Assembly (NCBI RefSeq): GCF_001512295.1
Contig: NZ_LNUP01000018.1
Span: forward strand, 1-45,867
Length of the DNA: 45,867 bases
Direction of reading: 5' to 3'
Source of the DNA: Pseudomonas sp. EpS/L25
GTDB lineage: Bacteria > Pseudomonadota > Gammaproteobacteria > Pseudomonadales > Pseudomonadaceae
Shown: positions 1-7,703 of the stretch, one piece after another
Numbering within the stretch: position 1 is the first letter of the stretch
Layout: the number at the start of each line of letters is the position of its first letter
The notes under the pieces: model-generated
The model's database searches: none
The model's input: only the letters and a program-made list of their open reading frames with translations
Told to the model about the DNA's origin: nothing
Program-made: the position numbers and the translations under genes

Positions 1-143
1 GCGTGGAAAACCCGCCAAGGTAGCCCTGATCGCCTGCCTACGCGTCTTGCTGATTCGGCTCAATGCCATGCTCAGGGACGGTACTCCTTGGCGATCTGAG
101 CCCGCTTGAGAAGACAGTTGCTCCTACAGGGAGTGATGCTCTC

Positions 144-167
144 GTAGGAGCGGCCCATGGCCGCGAT
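144..167 (+). repeat. REP-type repeat, single copy
   Basis: The 24 bases from GTAGGAGCGG to GGCCGCGAT are identical to positions 45332-45355 at the other end of the window, where the repeat occurs as an inverted pair. An inverted fragment CTCCTACAGG lies just upstream at 121-130. The core resembles the widespread Pseudomonas REP family that contains GTAGGAGCGG and GGCCGCGAT. Confidence 0.75.
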
Positions 168-295
168 GGCGCACCGAACGCTTAGCCGGTAGGGTGGAAA
201 ACCGCGTAGCGTTTTCCACGCGCAGGCTTTCAGGCAGGTGGCGTCAGGACTTGCCGATCTATAGGTGGAAAAGGCTACCCCCGTTTCCACGCCAC

Positions 296-326
296 GTTCT
301 TGATCGCCATGGCCGCGATCAAGAAC
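296..326 (-). terminator. hairpin after the LysR gene, possible terminator
   Basis: Arms GTTCTTGATCG (296-306) and CGATCAAGAAC (316-326) are perfectly complementary, with a 9-nt loop. The hairpin begins 2 nt beyond the stop codon of the minus-strand LysR gene. There is no clear U-tract on the minus strand, so this may instead be a member of the local palindrome family. Confidence 0.4.
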
Positions 327-328
327 CA

Positions 329-1207
329 TCACTTCCCACCCCCTGCCTCATCCAACAGCCCCATGAACGCCTGGGCCGCGTTCGAATGGGTGCGTTCCGT
401 ATGCAGGATGTACCCCAGTCGCCGCTCCAGCTGGATGCCCGGCAACGGCAGCTGGCGCACCTGATCGTCCAGCAGCGTCCGTGGCAATACGCTCCAGGCC
501 AGTCCGATGGACACCAGCATCTTGATGGTCTCCAGGTAGTTGGTACTCATGGCGATGTTGGGCGTCAGCCCCTGGGCATCGAACAGTCCATGGACGATCA
601 GCCGGGTGAAGGTATTGCCGCCGGGAAACACCGCCGGATGCCGTGCCACGTCGGCCAGGGTGACCCGCTCCTGATTGGCCAGCGCATGCTCGGGCGCCGC
701 GACGAAATCCAGCGGATCGCTCCACACCGGCACCGCCTTGATCGGCACCGCGGTTTGGGGTGCCAGGGTGATGATGGCCAGTTCCACCCGTCCATGCAGG
801 ATCTCGTCGTAGGCCGCCTCCGAATCGAGAAAGCGGATATCCAGCGCCACTTCCGGATATTCCCGGGTGAAGCGCCTCAGGATCGGCGGTAGACGATGCA
901 GGCCGATATGGTGACTGGTCGCCAGCGTCAGCCGGCCGCCGATGGCACCATTGAGATTGGTCAGGGCACGCCGGGTGTCATCTATCACGCCTAGAATCTG
1001 ATAGGCGCGGGGGAGCAGGGCGCGGCCCGCCTCGGTCAGGCTGACCTCGCGCCCGATGCGGTCGAACAGCCGCAGCCCCAGCTGCTGCTCCAGCGCGGCG
1101 ATGCGCTTGCTCACCGCCGGCTGGGTCAGGTGCAGGCGCTCGCCGGCGTCGGAGAAGCCGCCGGTTTCGGCGACGGCGACGAAGGCATTGAGATTGGCGA
1201 GGTCCAC
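329..1207 (-). CDS. LysR-family transcriptional regulator next to leuC
   Basis: A LysR-type regulator of 292 residues: an N-terminal winged helix-turn-helix (GERLHLTQPAVSKRIAALEQ) followed by the periplasmic-binding-protein-like effector domain. It lies divergent from leuC, as does the LysR gene beside leuC in P. aeruginosa. The frame is open to an ATG at 1261, but GTG at 1207 is the better start: AGGA precedes it, the protein then begins VDLANLNAF as family members do, and the extra 18 codons would cover a CATGAAA/TTTCATG palindrome that looks like an operator. A leucine-pathway role is suggested only by position. Confidence 0.85.
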   Translation of the reverse strand: MDLANLNAFVAVAETGGFSDAGERLHLTQPAVSKRIAALEQQLGLRLFDRIGREVSLTEAGRALLPRAYQILGVIDDTRRALTNLNGAIGGRLTLATSHHIGLHRLPPILRRFTREYPEVALDIRFLDSEAAYDEILHGRVELAIITLAPQTAVPIKAVPVWSDPLDFVAAPEHALANQERVTLADVARHPAVFPGGNTFTRLIVHGLFDAQGLTPNIAMSTNYLETIKMLVSIGLAWSVLPRTLLDDQVRQLPLPGIQLERRLGYILHTERTHSNAAQAFMGLLDEAGGGK

Positions 1208-1236
1208 GACTTTGAATTCCTGTTGGTTATGCGCTT

Positions 1237-1262
1237 CATGAAAAAGATGAATTTGTTTCATG
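1237..1262. promoter_or_regulatory. candidate LysR operator between LysR gene and leuC
   Basis: CATGAAA (1237-1243) and TTTCATG (1256-1262) form a perfect 7-bp inverted repeat spaced by 12 nt, about 30 bp upstream of the chosen GTG start of the LysR gene and 87 bp before leuC. Spaced dyads in this position are typical LysR sites. A weak leuC promoter overlaps it: TTGTTT (1253-1258), an 18-nt spacer, then TATCTT (1277-1282). Confidence 0.45.
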
Positions 1263-1348
1263 CGAGCCTAGCGCGGTATCTTTGACCCCACAAGCACCAA
1301 GGGCATGCAAAGGCCCGTGCCGTTCCACGCCTGATGAGGAATCCACCC

Positions 1349-2773
1349 ATGGCTGGCAAGACGCTCTACGACAAACTCTGGGATATGCACCTGGTCAAGC
1401 AGCGCGACGACGGTTCGGCGCTGCTCTACATCGACCGCCACATCATCCACGAAGTGACCTCGCCCCAGGCCTTCGAAGGCCTGCGTCTGGCCGGCCGCAA
1501 GCCCTGGCGCCTGGACGCCAACCTGGCGACGCCCGACCACAACGTGCCCACCACCCCGGATCGCAAGGAAGGCCTCGACTCCATCAAGGACGAGATCTCG
1601 CGTATCCAGGTCAAGACCCTGGACGAGAACTGCGATGACTTCGGCGTCACCCAGTTCAAGATGAACGACATCCGTCAGGGCATCGTCCACGTCATCGGCC
1701 CGGAGCAAGGTGCCGTGCTGCCCGGCATGACCGTGGTCTGCGGTGACTCCCACACCTCCACCAACGGTGCCTTCGGTGCCCTGGCCCACGGCATCGGCAC
1801 CTCCGAGGTCGAGCACGTGCTCGCCACCCAGTGCCTGGTGGCCAAGAAGATGAAGAACATGTTGGTGAAGGTGGAGGGTGAATTGCCCTTCGGTGTCACC
1901 GCCAAGGACATCGTCCTCGCCGTCATCGGCAAGATCGGCACCGCCGGCGGTAACGGCCATGCCATCGAGTTCGCCGGCAGCGCCATCCGTGCCCTGTCCA
2001 TGGAAGGCCGCATGACCATCTGCAACATGTCCATCGAGGCCGGTGCCCGCGTGGGCATGGTGGCGGTGGACCAGACCACCATCGATTACGTCGAAGGCCG
2101 TCCCTTCGCGCCCACCGGCGCCGTCTGGGAAGCCGCCGTGGCCCAGTGGCGTGGCCTGGTGTCCGATGCCGATGCTCACTTCGATACCGTGGTCGAGCTC
2201 GACGCCGCCCAGCTCAAGCCGCAGGTCAGCTGGGGCACCTCGCCCGAGATGGTCCTGGCCGTCGACCAACAGGTGCCGGACCCGGCCCGCGAAGCCGATC
2301 CGGTCAAGCGCGGCTCCATCGAGCGCGCCCTGAAGTACATGGGCCTCAAGGCCAATCAGCCGATCACCGACATCGTGCTGGATCGCGTCTTCATCGGTTC
2401 CTGCACCAACTCCCGCATCGAGGACCTGCGCGCCGCCGCCGCCGTGGCCAAGGGTCGCAAGGTCGCCGCCACCCTCAAGCAGGCCCTGGTGGTGCCGGGC
2501 TCCGGCCTGGTCAAGGCCCAGGCCGAGCGTGAAGGCCTGGACAAGGTCTTCATCGAAGCCGGTTTCGAGTGGCGTGAGCCGGGCTGCTCCATGTGCCTGG
2601 CGATGAACGCCGACCGCCTGGAGAGTGGCGAGCACTGCGCCTCCACCTCCAACCGCAACTTCGAAGGCCGTCAGGGCGCCGGTGGCCGTACCCACCTGGT
2701 GAGCCCGGCGATGGCCGCCGCTGCCGCCATCGCCGGTCGTTTCGTCGACGTCCGCGACTTCGCCACCGCCTGA
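1349..2773 (+). CDS. leuC: 3-isopropylmalate dehydratase large subunit
   Basis: Large subunit of isopropylmalate isomerase, converting 2-isopropylmalate to 3-isopropylmalate in leucine biosynthesis, in complex with LeuD. The 474 residues match the family length. The three cysteines that hold the 4Fe-4S cluster are present: C352 in FIGSCTNSR, and C413 and C416 in GCSMC. The start is the ATG giving [12 protein letters not shown], with GAGGA seven bases upstream; an upstream in-frame ATG at 1334 lacks a ribosome site. It is first in leuC-leuD-methyltransferase-leuB, with only 11 bp to leuD. Confidence 0.97.
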   Translation: MAGKTLYDKLWDMHLVKQRDDGSALLYIDRHIIHEVTSPQAFEGLRLAGRKPWRLDANLATPDHNVPTTPDRKEGLDSIKDEISRIQVKTLDENCDDFGVTQFKMNDIRQGIVHVIGPEQGAVLPGMTVVCGDSHTSTNGAFGALAHGIGTSEVEHVLATQCLVAKKMKNMLVKVEGELPFGVTAKDIVLAVIGKIGTAGGNGHAIEFAGSAIRALSMEGRMTICNMSIEAGARVGMVAVDQTTIDYVEGRPFAPTGAVWEAAVAQWRGLVSDADAHFDTVVELDAAQLKPQVSWGTSPEMVLAVDQQVPDPAREADPVKRGSIERALKYMGLKANQPITDIVLDRVFIGSCTNSRIEDLRAAAAVAKGRKVAATLKQALVVPGSGLVKAQAEREGLDKVFIEAGFEWREPGCSMCLAMNADRLESGEHCASTSNRNFEGRQGAGGRTHLVSPAMAAAAAIAGRFVDVRDFATA

Positions 2774-2784
2774 GGAACCCGACC

Positions 2785-3429
2785 ATGCAAGCCTTTACCC
2801 AGCACAGCGGTTTGGTCGCACCCCTGGACCGCGCCAACGTCGACACCGACCAGATCATTCCCAAGCAATTCCTCAAGTCGATCAAGCGCACCGGCTTCGG
2901 CCCCAATCTGTTCGACGAATGGCGCTATCTGGACGTCGGCCAGCCCGGCCAGGACAACAGCAAGCGCCCGCTGAACCCCGAGTTCGTGCTCAACCAGCCG
3001 CGCTACCAGGGTGCCAGCATCCTGCTGGCCCGCGAGAACTTCGGCTGCGGTTCCAGTCGTGAGCACGCGCCCTGGGCGCTGGATGGCTACGGCTTCCGTT
3101 CGGTGATCGCGCCCAGCTTCGCCGACATCTTCTTCAACAACAGCTTCAAGAACGGCCTGCTGCCGATCATCCTGAGTGACGCCGACGTGGACGAGCTGTT
3201 CCGCCAGGTCGAGGCCAACGAGGGCTACCAGCTGACCATCGACCTCCAGAGCCAGACCGTGCGCCGGCCCGATGGCGTGGCCCTGACCTTCGAGATCGAC
3301 GCCTTTCGCAAGCACTGCCTGCTCAATGGCCTGGACGACATCGGCCTGACCCTGCAGGATGCCGACGCCATCGCGAGCTTCGAAGCCCGCTATCGCCAGA
3401 GCAGTCCCTGGATGTTCCCCAGCGCTTGA
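2785..3429 (+). CDS. leuD: 3-isopropylmalate dehydratase small subunit
   Basis: Small (swivel-domain) subunit of isopropylmalate isomerase, 214 residues, the usual length. The conserved loop [13 protein letters not shown] is present, as is the N-terminal NVDTDQIIP motif that contributes to substrate binding. The start is the ATG giving MQAFTQHSG; its ribosome site TGAGGA overlaps the leuC stop codon, suggesting translational coupling. The frame is open upstream inside leuC, but that part is a shadow. It is followed after 44 bp by a methyltransferase gene. Confidence 0.97.
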   Translation: MQAFTQHSGLVAPLDRANVDTDQIIPKQFLKSIKRTGFGPNLFDEWRYLDVGQPGQDNSKRPLNPEFVLNQPRYQGASILLARENFGCGSSREHAPWALDGYGFRSVIAPSFADIFFNNSFKNGLLPIILSDADVDELFRQVEANEGYQLTIDLQSQTVRRPDGVALTFEIDAFRKHCLLNGLDDIGLTLQDADAIASFEARYRQSSPWMFPSA

Positions 3430-3473
3430 CCCAGCCGCCGATCCCCGGGATCGGCGCTCTTCCCGGAGGCTCC

Positions 3474-4238
3474 ATGAGCGGTGACCACGAGCAACACGTA
3501 CAGCAGCAATTCGGCGCCACCGCCGAGGCCTATCTGACCAGTGCCGTCCATGCCCAGGGCGCCGAGCTCCTTGAGCTGCGCGACGCCGTGGCCCAGCGGG
3601 AAGGCGCCAAGGTGCTGGATCTCGGTTGCGGTGGCGGTCACGTCAGCTACAACGTCGCGCCGGTGGCCGGGCAGGTGGTCGCCCTGGACCTGGCCGAGGA
3701 AATGCTCTCGGTGGTCAAGCGCAGCGCGGCCGAGCAGGGCCTGGACAACATCAGCGTCCAGCCCGGCATGGCCGAGCACCTGCCGTTTGGCGACGCCAGC
3801 TTCGACTTCGTCTTCAGCCGCTATTCGGCGCACCACTGGCGCGACATCGGCGCGGCCCTGCGCGAAGTGCGCCGGGTACTGCGACACGGTGGCGAAATGG
3901 CCATCATCGACGTGGTCTCGCCGGCCAACCCGCGCCTGGACACCTACCTGCAGACGGTGGAGATCCTGCGCGACATCAGCCATGTGCGTAACTACTCCCT
4001 GGCCGAGTGGCACCGCCTGCTGGACATGGCCCGTCTGGGCGTGACCCGCTGCCGCCGCCAGCGCCTGCGCCTGGACTTCGCCAGCTGGACCGAGCGCATG
4101 CGTACGCCCGAGCCCCAGTGCCAGGCCATCCGCAGCCTGCAGAGCAAGATCGGCCAGGAAGTCCGCCAGTATTTCGAAATCGACCGCGACGGCTCCTTCA
4201 GCGTCGACGTCATGGTTCTCTGGGCCCAGCCCATCTGA
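3474..4238 (+). CDS. class I SAM-dependent methyltransferase in the leu operon
   Basis: A 254-residue Rossmann-fold methyltransferase of the Methyltransf_11/UbiE-like type. Motif I is [10 protein letters not shown] (residues 47-56), followed by an acidic SAM-ribose motif ([11 protein letters not shown]) and the motif [13 protein letters not shown]. The ATG has a strong GGAGG site. It sits between leuD and leuB, as its counterpart does in P. aeruginosa. The substrate is unknown. By analogy with trans-aconitate methyltransferase (Tam), a small carboxylic acid related to the isomerase intermediates is conceivable, but this is inference. Only 19 bp separate it from leuB. Confidence 0.88.
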   Translation: MSGDHEQHVQQQFGATAEAYLTSAVHAQGAELLELRDAVAQREGAKVLDLGCGGGHVSYNVAPVAGQVVALDLAEEMLSVVKRSAAEQGLDNISVQPGMAEHLPFGDASFDFVFSRYSAHHWRDIGAALREVRRVLRHGGEMAIIDVVSPANPRLDTYLQTVEILRDISHVRNYSLAEWHRLLDMARLGVTRCRRQRLRLDFASWTERMRTPEPQCQAIRSLQSKIGQEVRQYFEIDRDGSFSVDVMVLWAQPI

Positions 4239-4257
4239 TTTGGAACAGGAAAAGACA

Positions 4258-5340
4258 ATGAGCAAGCAGATCCTCATCCTGCCGGGGGACGGCATCGGTC
4301 CGGAAATCATGGCCGAGGCGGTCAAGGTGCTGGAGACGGTCAATCGCGACTACGAGCTGGGCTTCGAGTTGGTCCATGACGACCTGGGCGGTGCCGCCAT
4401 CGACCGTTATGGCGTGCCCCTGGCCGACGAGACCCTGGAGCGTGCCCGCGCGGCCGATGCCGTGCTGCTGGGCGCCGTGGGCGGTCCCAAGTGGGACAAG
4501 CTCGAGCGCGACATCCGTCCCGAGCGCGGCCTGCTGAAGATTCGCTCCGCCCTGGGCCTGTTCGGCAACCTGCGACCGGCCATCCTCTATCCGCAACTGG
4601 CCGAGGCTTCCACCCTCAAGCCGGAAGTGGTGTCAGGCCTGGACATCCTTATCGTCCGGGAGCTCACCGGCGGCATCTACTTCGGCTCGCCACGCGAGAC
4701 CCGGGTGCTGGAGAATGGCGAGCGCCAGGCCTTCGACACCCTGCCATACAGCGAAGGCGAGATCCGCCGCATCGCCCGCGTCGGCTTCGACATGGCGCGT
4801 CTGCGTGGCAGGAAGCTCTGCTCGGTGGACAAGGCCAACGTGCTCGAATCCAGCCGCCTGTGGCGCGAAGTGGTGGATGAGGTGGCCAAGGACTATCCGG
4901 ACGTCGAGCTCAGCCATATGTACGTCGACAACGCTGCCATGCAGCTGGTCCGTGCGCCCAAGCAGTTCGATGTCATCGTCACCGACAACATGTTCGGCGA
5001 CATCCTCTCCGACGAAGCCTCGATGCTCACCGGCTCCATCGGCATGCTGCCCTCGGCCTCCCTGGATGCCCACAACAAGGGCATGTACGAACCCTGCCAC
5101 GGCTCGGCACCCGATATCGCCGGCCAGGGCGTGGCCAACCCCCTCGCGACCATCCTCTCGGTGGCCATGATGCTCAGATACACCTTTGGTGCCGCCGTGG
5201 CGGCCGAGGCCATCGAGGCGGCGGTGGGCCAGGTGCTGGACCAGGGGCTGCGGACCGGCGACATCTGGTCGGAAGGCAAGCAGCGGGTCGGTACCCGCGA
5301 GATGGGCGAAGCAGTAGTAGCGGCGCTCGTTAGGCGTTAA
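4258..5340 (+). CDS. leuB: 3-isopropylmalate dehydrogenase
   Basis: NAD-dependent oxidative decarboxylation of 3-isopropylmalate to 2-oxoisocaproate, the third leucine-specific step. The 360 residues match the family. Visible motifs are the N-terminal [17 protein letters not shown], the substrate arginine segment [13 protein letters not shown], the metal-binding region [20 protein letters not shown] and the NAD loop [11 protein letters not shown]. The start is the ATG after GGAACAGGAAAAGACA; a TTG six codons upstream is less likely. It closes the leu genes and is followed by a GC-rich hairpin before asd. Confidence 0.97.
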   Translation: MSKQILILPGDGIGPEIMAEAVKVLETVNRDYELGFELVHDDLGGAAIDRYGVPLADETLERARAADAVLLGAVGGPKWDKLERDIRPERGLLKIRSALGLFGNLRPAILYPQLAEASTLKPEVVSGLDILIVRELTGGIYFGSPRETRVLENGERQAFDTLPYSEGEIRRIARVGFDMARLRGRKLCSVDKANVLESSRLWREVVDEVAKDYPDVELSHMYVDNAAMQLVRAPKQFDVIVTDNMFGDILSDEASMLTGSIGMLPSASLDAHNKGMYEPCHGSAPDIAGQGVANPLATILSVAMMLRYTFGAAVAAEAIEAAVGQVLDQGLRTGDIWSEGKQRVGTREMGEAVVAALVRR

Positions 5341-5346
5341 TCTGAT

Positions 5347-5368
5347 CGGCCGCCAGGGCGGGCGGCCG
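5347..5368 (+). terminator. GC-rich hairpin after leuB
   Basis: CGGCCGCC (5347-5354) and GGCGGCCG (5361-5368) form an 8-bp perfect stem with a 6-nt loop, 6 bp past the leuB stop. There is no U-run after it, so it may act as an RNA stabiliser or a leaky terminator between leuB and asd. Confidence 0.4.
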
Positions 5369-5396
5369 TCCTCAAGACAACAAAGGTGCAGTAGCG

Positions 5397-6509
5397 ATGA
5401 AGCGTGTAGGTCTGATCGGTTGGCGTGGCATGGTGGGCTCCGTGCTCATGCAGCGCATGCTCGAAGAGCGGGATTTCGACTTGATCGAGCCCGTGTTCTT
5501 CACCACCTCCAACGTCGGCGGTGAAGGCCCCGCCATCGGCAAGGGCGTGGCACCGCTCAAGGATGCCTACAGCATCGACGAGCTGAAGACCCTCGACGTC
5601 ATCCTCACCTGCCAGGGCGGCGACTACACCAGCGAGGTGTTCCCCAAGCTGCGCCAGGCCGGCTGGAAAGGCTATTGGATCGACGCGGCTTCCAGCCTGC
5701 GCATGCAGGATGACGCCGTCATCGTGCTGGACCCGGTCAACCGCCGGGTCATCGACCAGGCCCTGGCCGATGGTCGCAAGGACTTCATCGGCGGCAACTG
5801 CACCGTCAGCCTGATGCTGATGGCCCTGGGCGGGCTGTTCGAAGCCGGTCTGGTGGACTGGATGAGCGCCATGACCTACCAGGCCGCCTCCGGCGCCGGT
5901 GCCCAGAACATGCGCGAGCTGATCCGCCAGATGGGCGCGACCCACGCCGCCGTGGCCGACAGCCTGGCCGATCCGGCCAGCGCCATCCTCGACATCGACC
6001 GCCAGGTCGCCGAGACCCTGCGCAGCGAAGCCTTCCCCACCGAGCAGTTCGGCGTGCCCCTGGCCGGCAGCCTGATCCCCTGGATCGACAAGGAACTGCC
6101 CAATGGCCAGAGCCGCGAAGAGTGGAAGGCCCAGGCCGAGACCAACAAGATCCTCGGTCGCTTCAAGAACCCCATCCCGGTGGACGGCATCTGCGTACGC
6201 ATCGGCGCCATGCGCTGCCACAGCCAGGCGCTGACCATCAAGCTGAACAAGGACGTCCCGCTGTCCGACCTCCATGGTCTGATCAGCCAGCACAACCCCT
6301 GGGTCAAGCTGGTGCCGAACAACCGCGACGTCAGCATGCGCGAGCTCACGCCGGCGGCCGTCACCGGCACCCTGAGCGTGCCGGTCGGCCGGCTGCGCAA
6401 GCTCAACATGGGCTCCCAGTACCTGGGCGCCTTCACCGTGGGCGACCAGCTGCTGTGGGGCGCCGCGGAGCCGCTGCGGCGGATGCTGCGGATCCTGCTG
6501 GAGCAGTGA
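5397..6509 (+). CDS. asd: aspartate-semialdehyde dehydrogenase
   Basis: NADPH-dependent reduction of aspartyl phosphate to aspartate semialdehyde, the branch point to lysine/diaminopimelate, threonine and methionine. The protein has 370 residues, the gamma-proteobacterial type length. It shows the dinucleotide motif [14 protein letters not shown], the active-site cysteine C135 in [10 protein letters not shown] and the glutamine segment [13 protein letters not shown]. The ATG follows AAAGGTG. A strong terminator lies 29 bp downstream, so asd probably ends its own transcript before the usg-type gene. Confidence 0.97.
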   Translation: MKRVGLIGWRGMVGSVLMQRMLEERDFDLIEPVFFTTSNVGGEGPAIGKGVAPLKDAYSIDELKTLDVILTCQGGDYTSEVFPKLRQAGWKGYWIDAASSLRMQDDAVIVLDPVNRRVIDQALADGRKDFIGGNCTVSLMLMALGGLFEAGLVDWMSAMTYQAASGAGAQNMRELIRQMGATHAAVADSLADPASAILDIDRQVAETLRSEAFPTEQFGVPLAGSLIPWIDKELPNGQSREEWKAQAETNKILGRFKNPIPVDGICVRIGAMRCHSQALTIKLNKDVPLSDLHGLISQHNPWVKLVPNNRDVSMRELTPAAVTGTLSVPVGRLRKLNMGSQYLGAFTVGDQLLWGAAEPLRRMLRILLEQ

Positions 6510-6537
6510 ACCGACGGCATAACGTTTGCCAGTGGAG

Positions 6538-6573
6538 GAGGGCCGCCAGTAAAGTGCGGCCCTCTTTCGTTTT
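6538..6573 (+). terminator. rho-independent terminator after asd
   Basis: Stem GAGGGCCGC (6538-6546) and GCGGCCCTC (6556-6564), 9 perfect pairs, loop CAGTAAAGT, followed by TTTCGTTTT (6565-6573). It ends 12 nt before the next start codon, so the downstream gene depends on read-through or on a promoter nearby. Confidence 0.88.
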
Positions 6574-6585
6574 GGACCGCCTATC

Positions 6586-7581
6586 ATGACTGCCAGAGAT
6601 ATCGCCCTCGTTGGTGCGACCAGCGCCTACGGCGAAGCCATTCGCGAACTGCTGGACGAGCGTGACGTGCCCCTCGGACGCCTGCACCTGCTCGCCAGTG
6701 GTGAATCGGCAGGTCAGAATCTGCCCTTCCGAGGCAGCAACCTGAGAGTCACAGGGCTCGAAGGCTTCGATTTCGCCCAGGTCGGCATCGCCATCCTCGC
6801 CGTGCCCGCCGCCGTGGTGGAGACCTTGAAGCCGCAACTGGCCGCTGCCGGCTGCGCGGTGCTGGACCTCAGCGGTGCCTCGGCCGCGGCATCCGTGCTG
6901 CCACGTATCAACGGCGAGCGCCTCGATAGCCTGCCCGCCGCGCCCTGGCTCGGCGTACCCCTCGCCGCTGCCCAGGCCGCTGCCAGCGTGGCGGCCGTGC
7001 TGGCGCGCCGCAACAGCCTGACCGATGCCTCCCTGACCGCCTGTCTTGCCGCCTCCGGTGCGGGGCGCGGTGGTGTCGAGGAACTGGCGCGCCAGGCGAC
7101 CGAGTTGCTCAACGGTCGCCCCGTCGAGGCCCGGCTGTTCGAAGGCCAACTGGCGTTCAATCTACTCGGTCGTACCGGTGCTCCCGTAGCGGATGGCTAT
7201 ACTGCCCAGGAACATCGTTTGTTGGACGAATGTCAGCAGCTACTGGGCGAAGCCTTGCCGGTGCTGGACGTCACGGCGCTGCAGGCGCCGGTGTTCTTTG
7301 GCGACAGCCTGGCGCTGAGCCTGAGGGGCGAGGAGCCCTGGCAGCTGGAGCAGGTGCTCGAGGCGCTGGGTGACGAGCCCGGGCTGGCGCTCGATGAAGA
7401 GGTTGATTGTCCTTCCGCGGTGGGCGATGCCCTGGGGCGGGAGGAGGTGCTGGTGGGGCGGGTACGGCTGCATCCGCGAGATGCGCGGAGGCTGGAATGC
7501 TGGTTGGTGGCGGACAACGTCAGATTGTCGGCGCTGACTGCCGTTCAGCTGGCCGAATTGTTGCTTAAACAGTCGGCCTAA
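6586..7581 (+). CDS. usg: Usg-type paralogue of aspartate-semialdehyde dehydrogenase
   Basis: A 331-residue homologue of aspartate-semialdehyde dehydrogenase, matching the Usg-1 protein that follows asd in P. aeruginosa. The N-terminal nucleotide-binding pattern is altered but visible (IALVGATSAYGEAI). Where active enzymes carry the NCxx nucleophile, this protein reads GVPLAAAQAAASV without cysteine, so it is probably not a working dehydrogenase. The role of Usg proteins is not established as far as I know. No good ribosome site precedes the ATG (CGCCTATC), and the gene starts 12 nt after a terminator, so expression may be low or coupled to read-through. fimV follows. Confidence 0.9.
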   Translation: MTARDIALVGATSAYGEAIRELLDERDVPLGRLHLLASGESAGQNLPFRGSNLRVTGLEGFDFAQVGIAILAVPAAVVETLKPQLAAAGCAVLDLSGASAAASVLPRINGERLDSLPAAPWLGVPLAAAQAAASVAAVLARRNSLTDASLTACLAASGAGRGGVEELARQATELLNGRPVEARLFEGQLAFNLLGRTGAPVADGYTAQEHRLLDECQQLLGEALPVLDVTALQAPVFFGDSLALSLRGEEPWQLEQVLEALGDEPGLALDEEVDCPSAVGDALGREEVLVGRVRLHPRDARRLECWLVADNVRLSALTAVQLAELLLKQSA

Positions 7582-7602
7582 AAGATACTCCGTGAAACGT
7601 TT

Positions 7603-7629
7603 CGCCCTGGTCGCCTGAGCGACGGGGCG
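7603..7629 (+). terminator. bulged hairpin in the usg-fimV gap
   Basis: CGCCC..GTCGC pairs with GCGAC.GGGCG around the loop CTGA, giving a bulged 10-bp stem 22 bp past the usg stop. It lacks a U-tract and may be an inefficient terminator or part of the fimV leader. The following TTGACG (7630-7635) could be a -35 box, but I see no convincing -10. Confidence 0.3.
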
Positions 7630-7703
7630 TTGACGCAGCACGCAGCGATGGACACAGGCGCCGCTCTCCTGGCGCGGTCGATAGCTTCTAAAAAGGGACG
7701 GTC

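Larger units (their letters stand above)
1..328. other. gene-free tract rich in short palindromes
   Basis: No convincing gene was found. The tract holds an isolated REP half (144-167), a palindrome with arms GTGGAAAAC (194-202) and GTTTTCCAC (211-219), a similar but poorer pair at 264-289, and an 11-bp perfect hairpin just outside the LysR stop codon (296-326). Related GTGGAAAA/TTTTCCAC palindromes and the same REP sequence recur at 45239-45358. Such clusters are common between Pseudomonas genes. Open frames here are short and lack ribosome binding sites. Confidence 0.6.

Noticed and set aside
194-892. 232-codon plus-strand frame opposite the LysR gene
   Set aside because: Overlaps the LysR coding sequence antisense and begins inside a palindromic repeat; no motif seen.
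1268-2695. 475-codon open frame opposite leuC
   Set aside because: Shadow of leuC; composition rich in Gly/His/Asp without family motifs.
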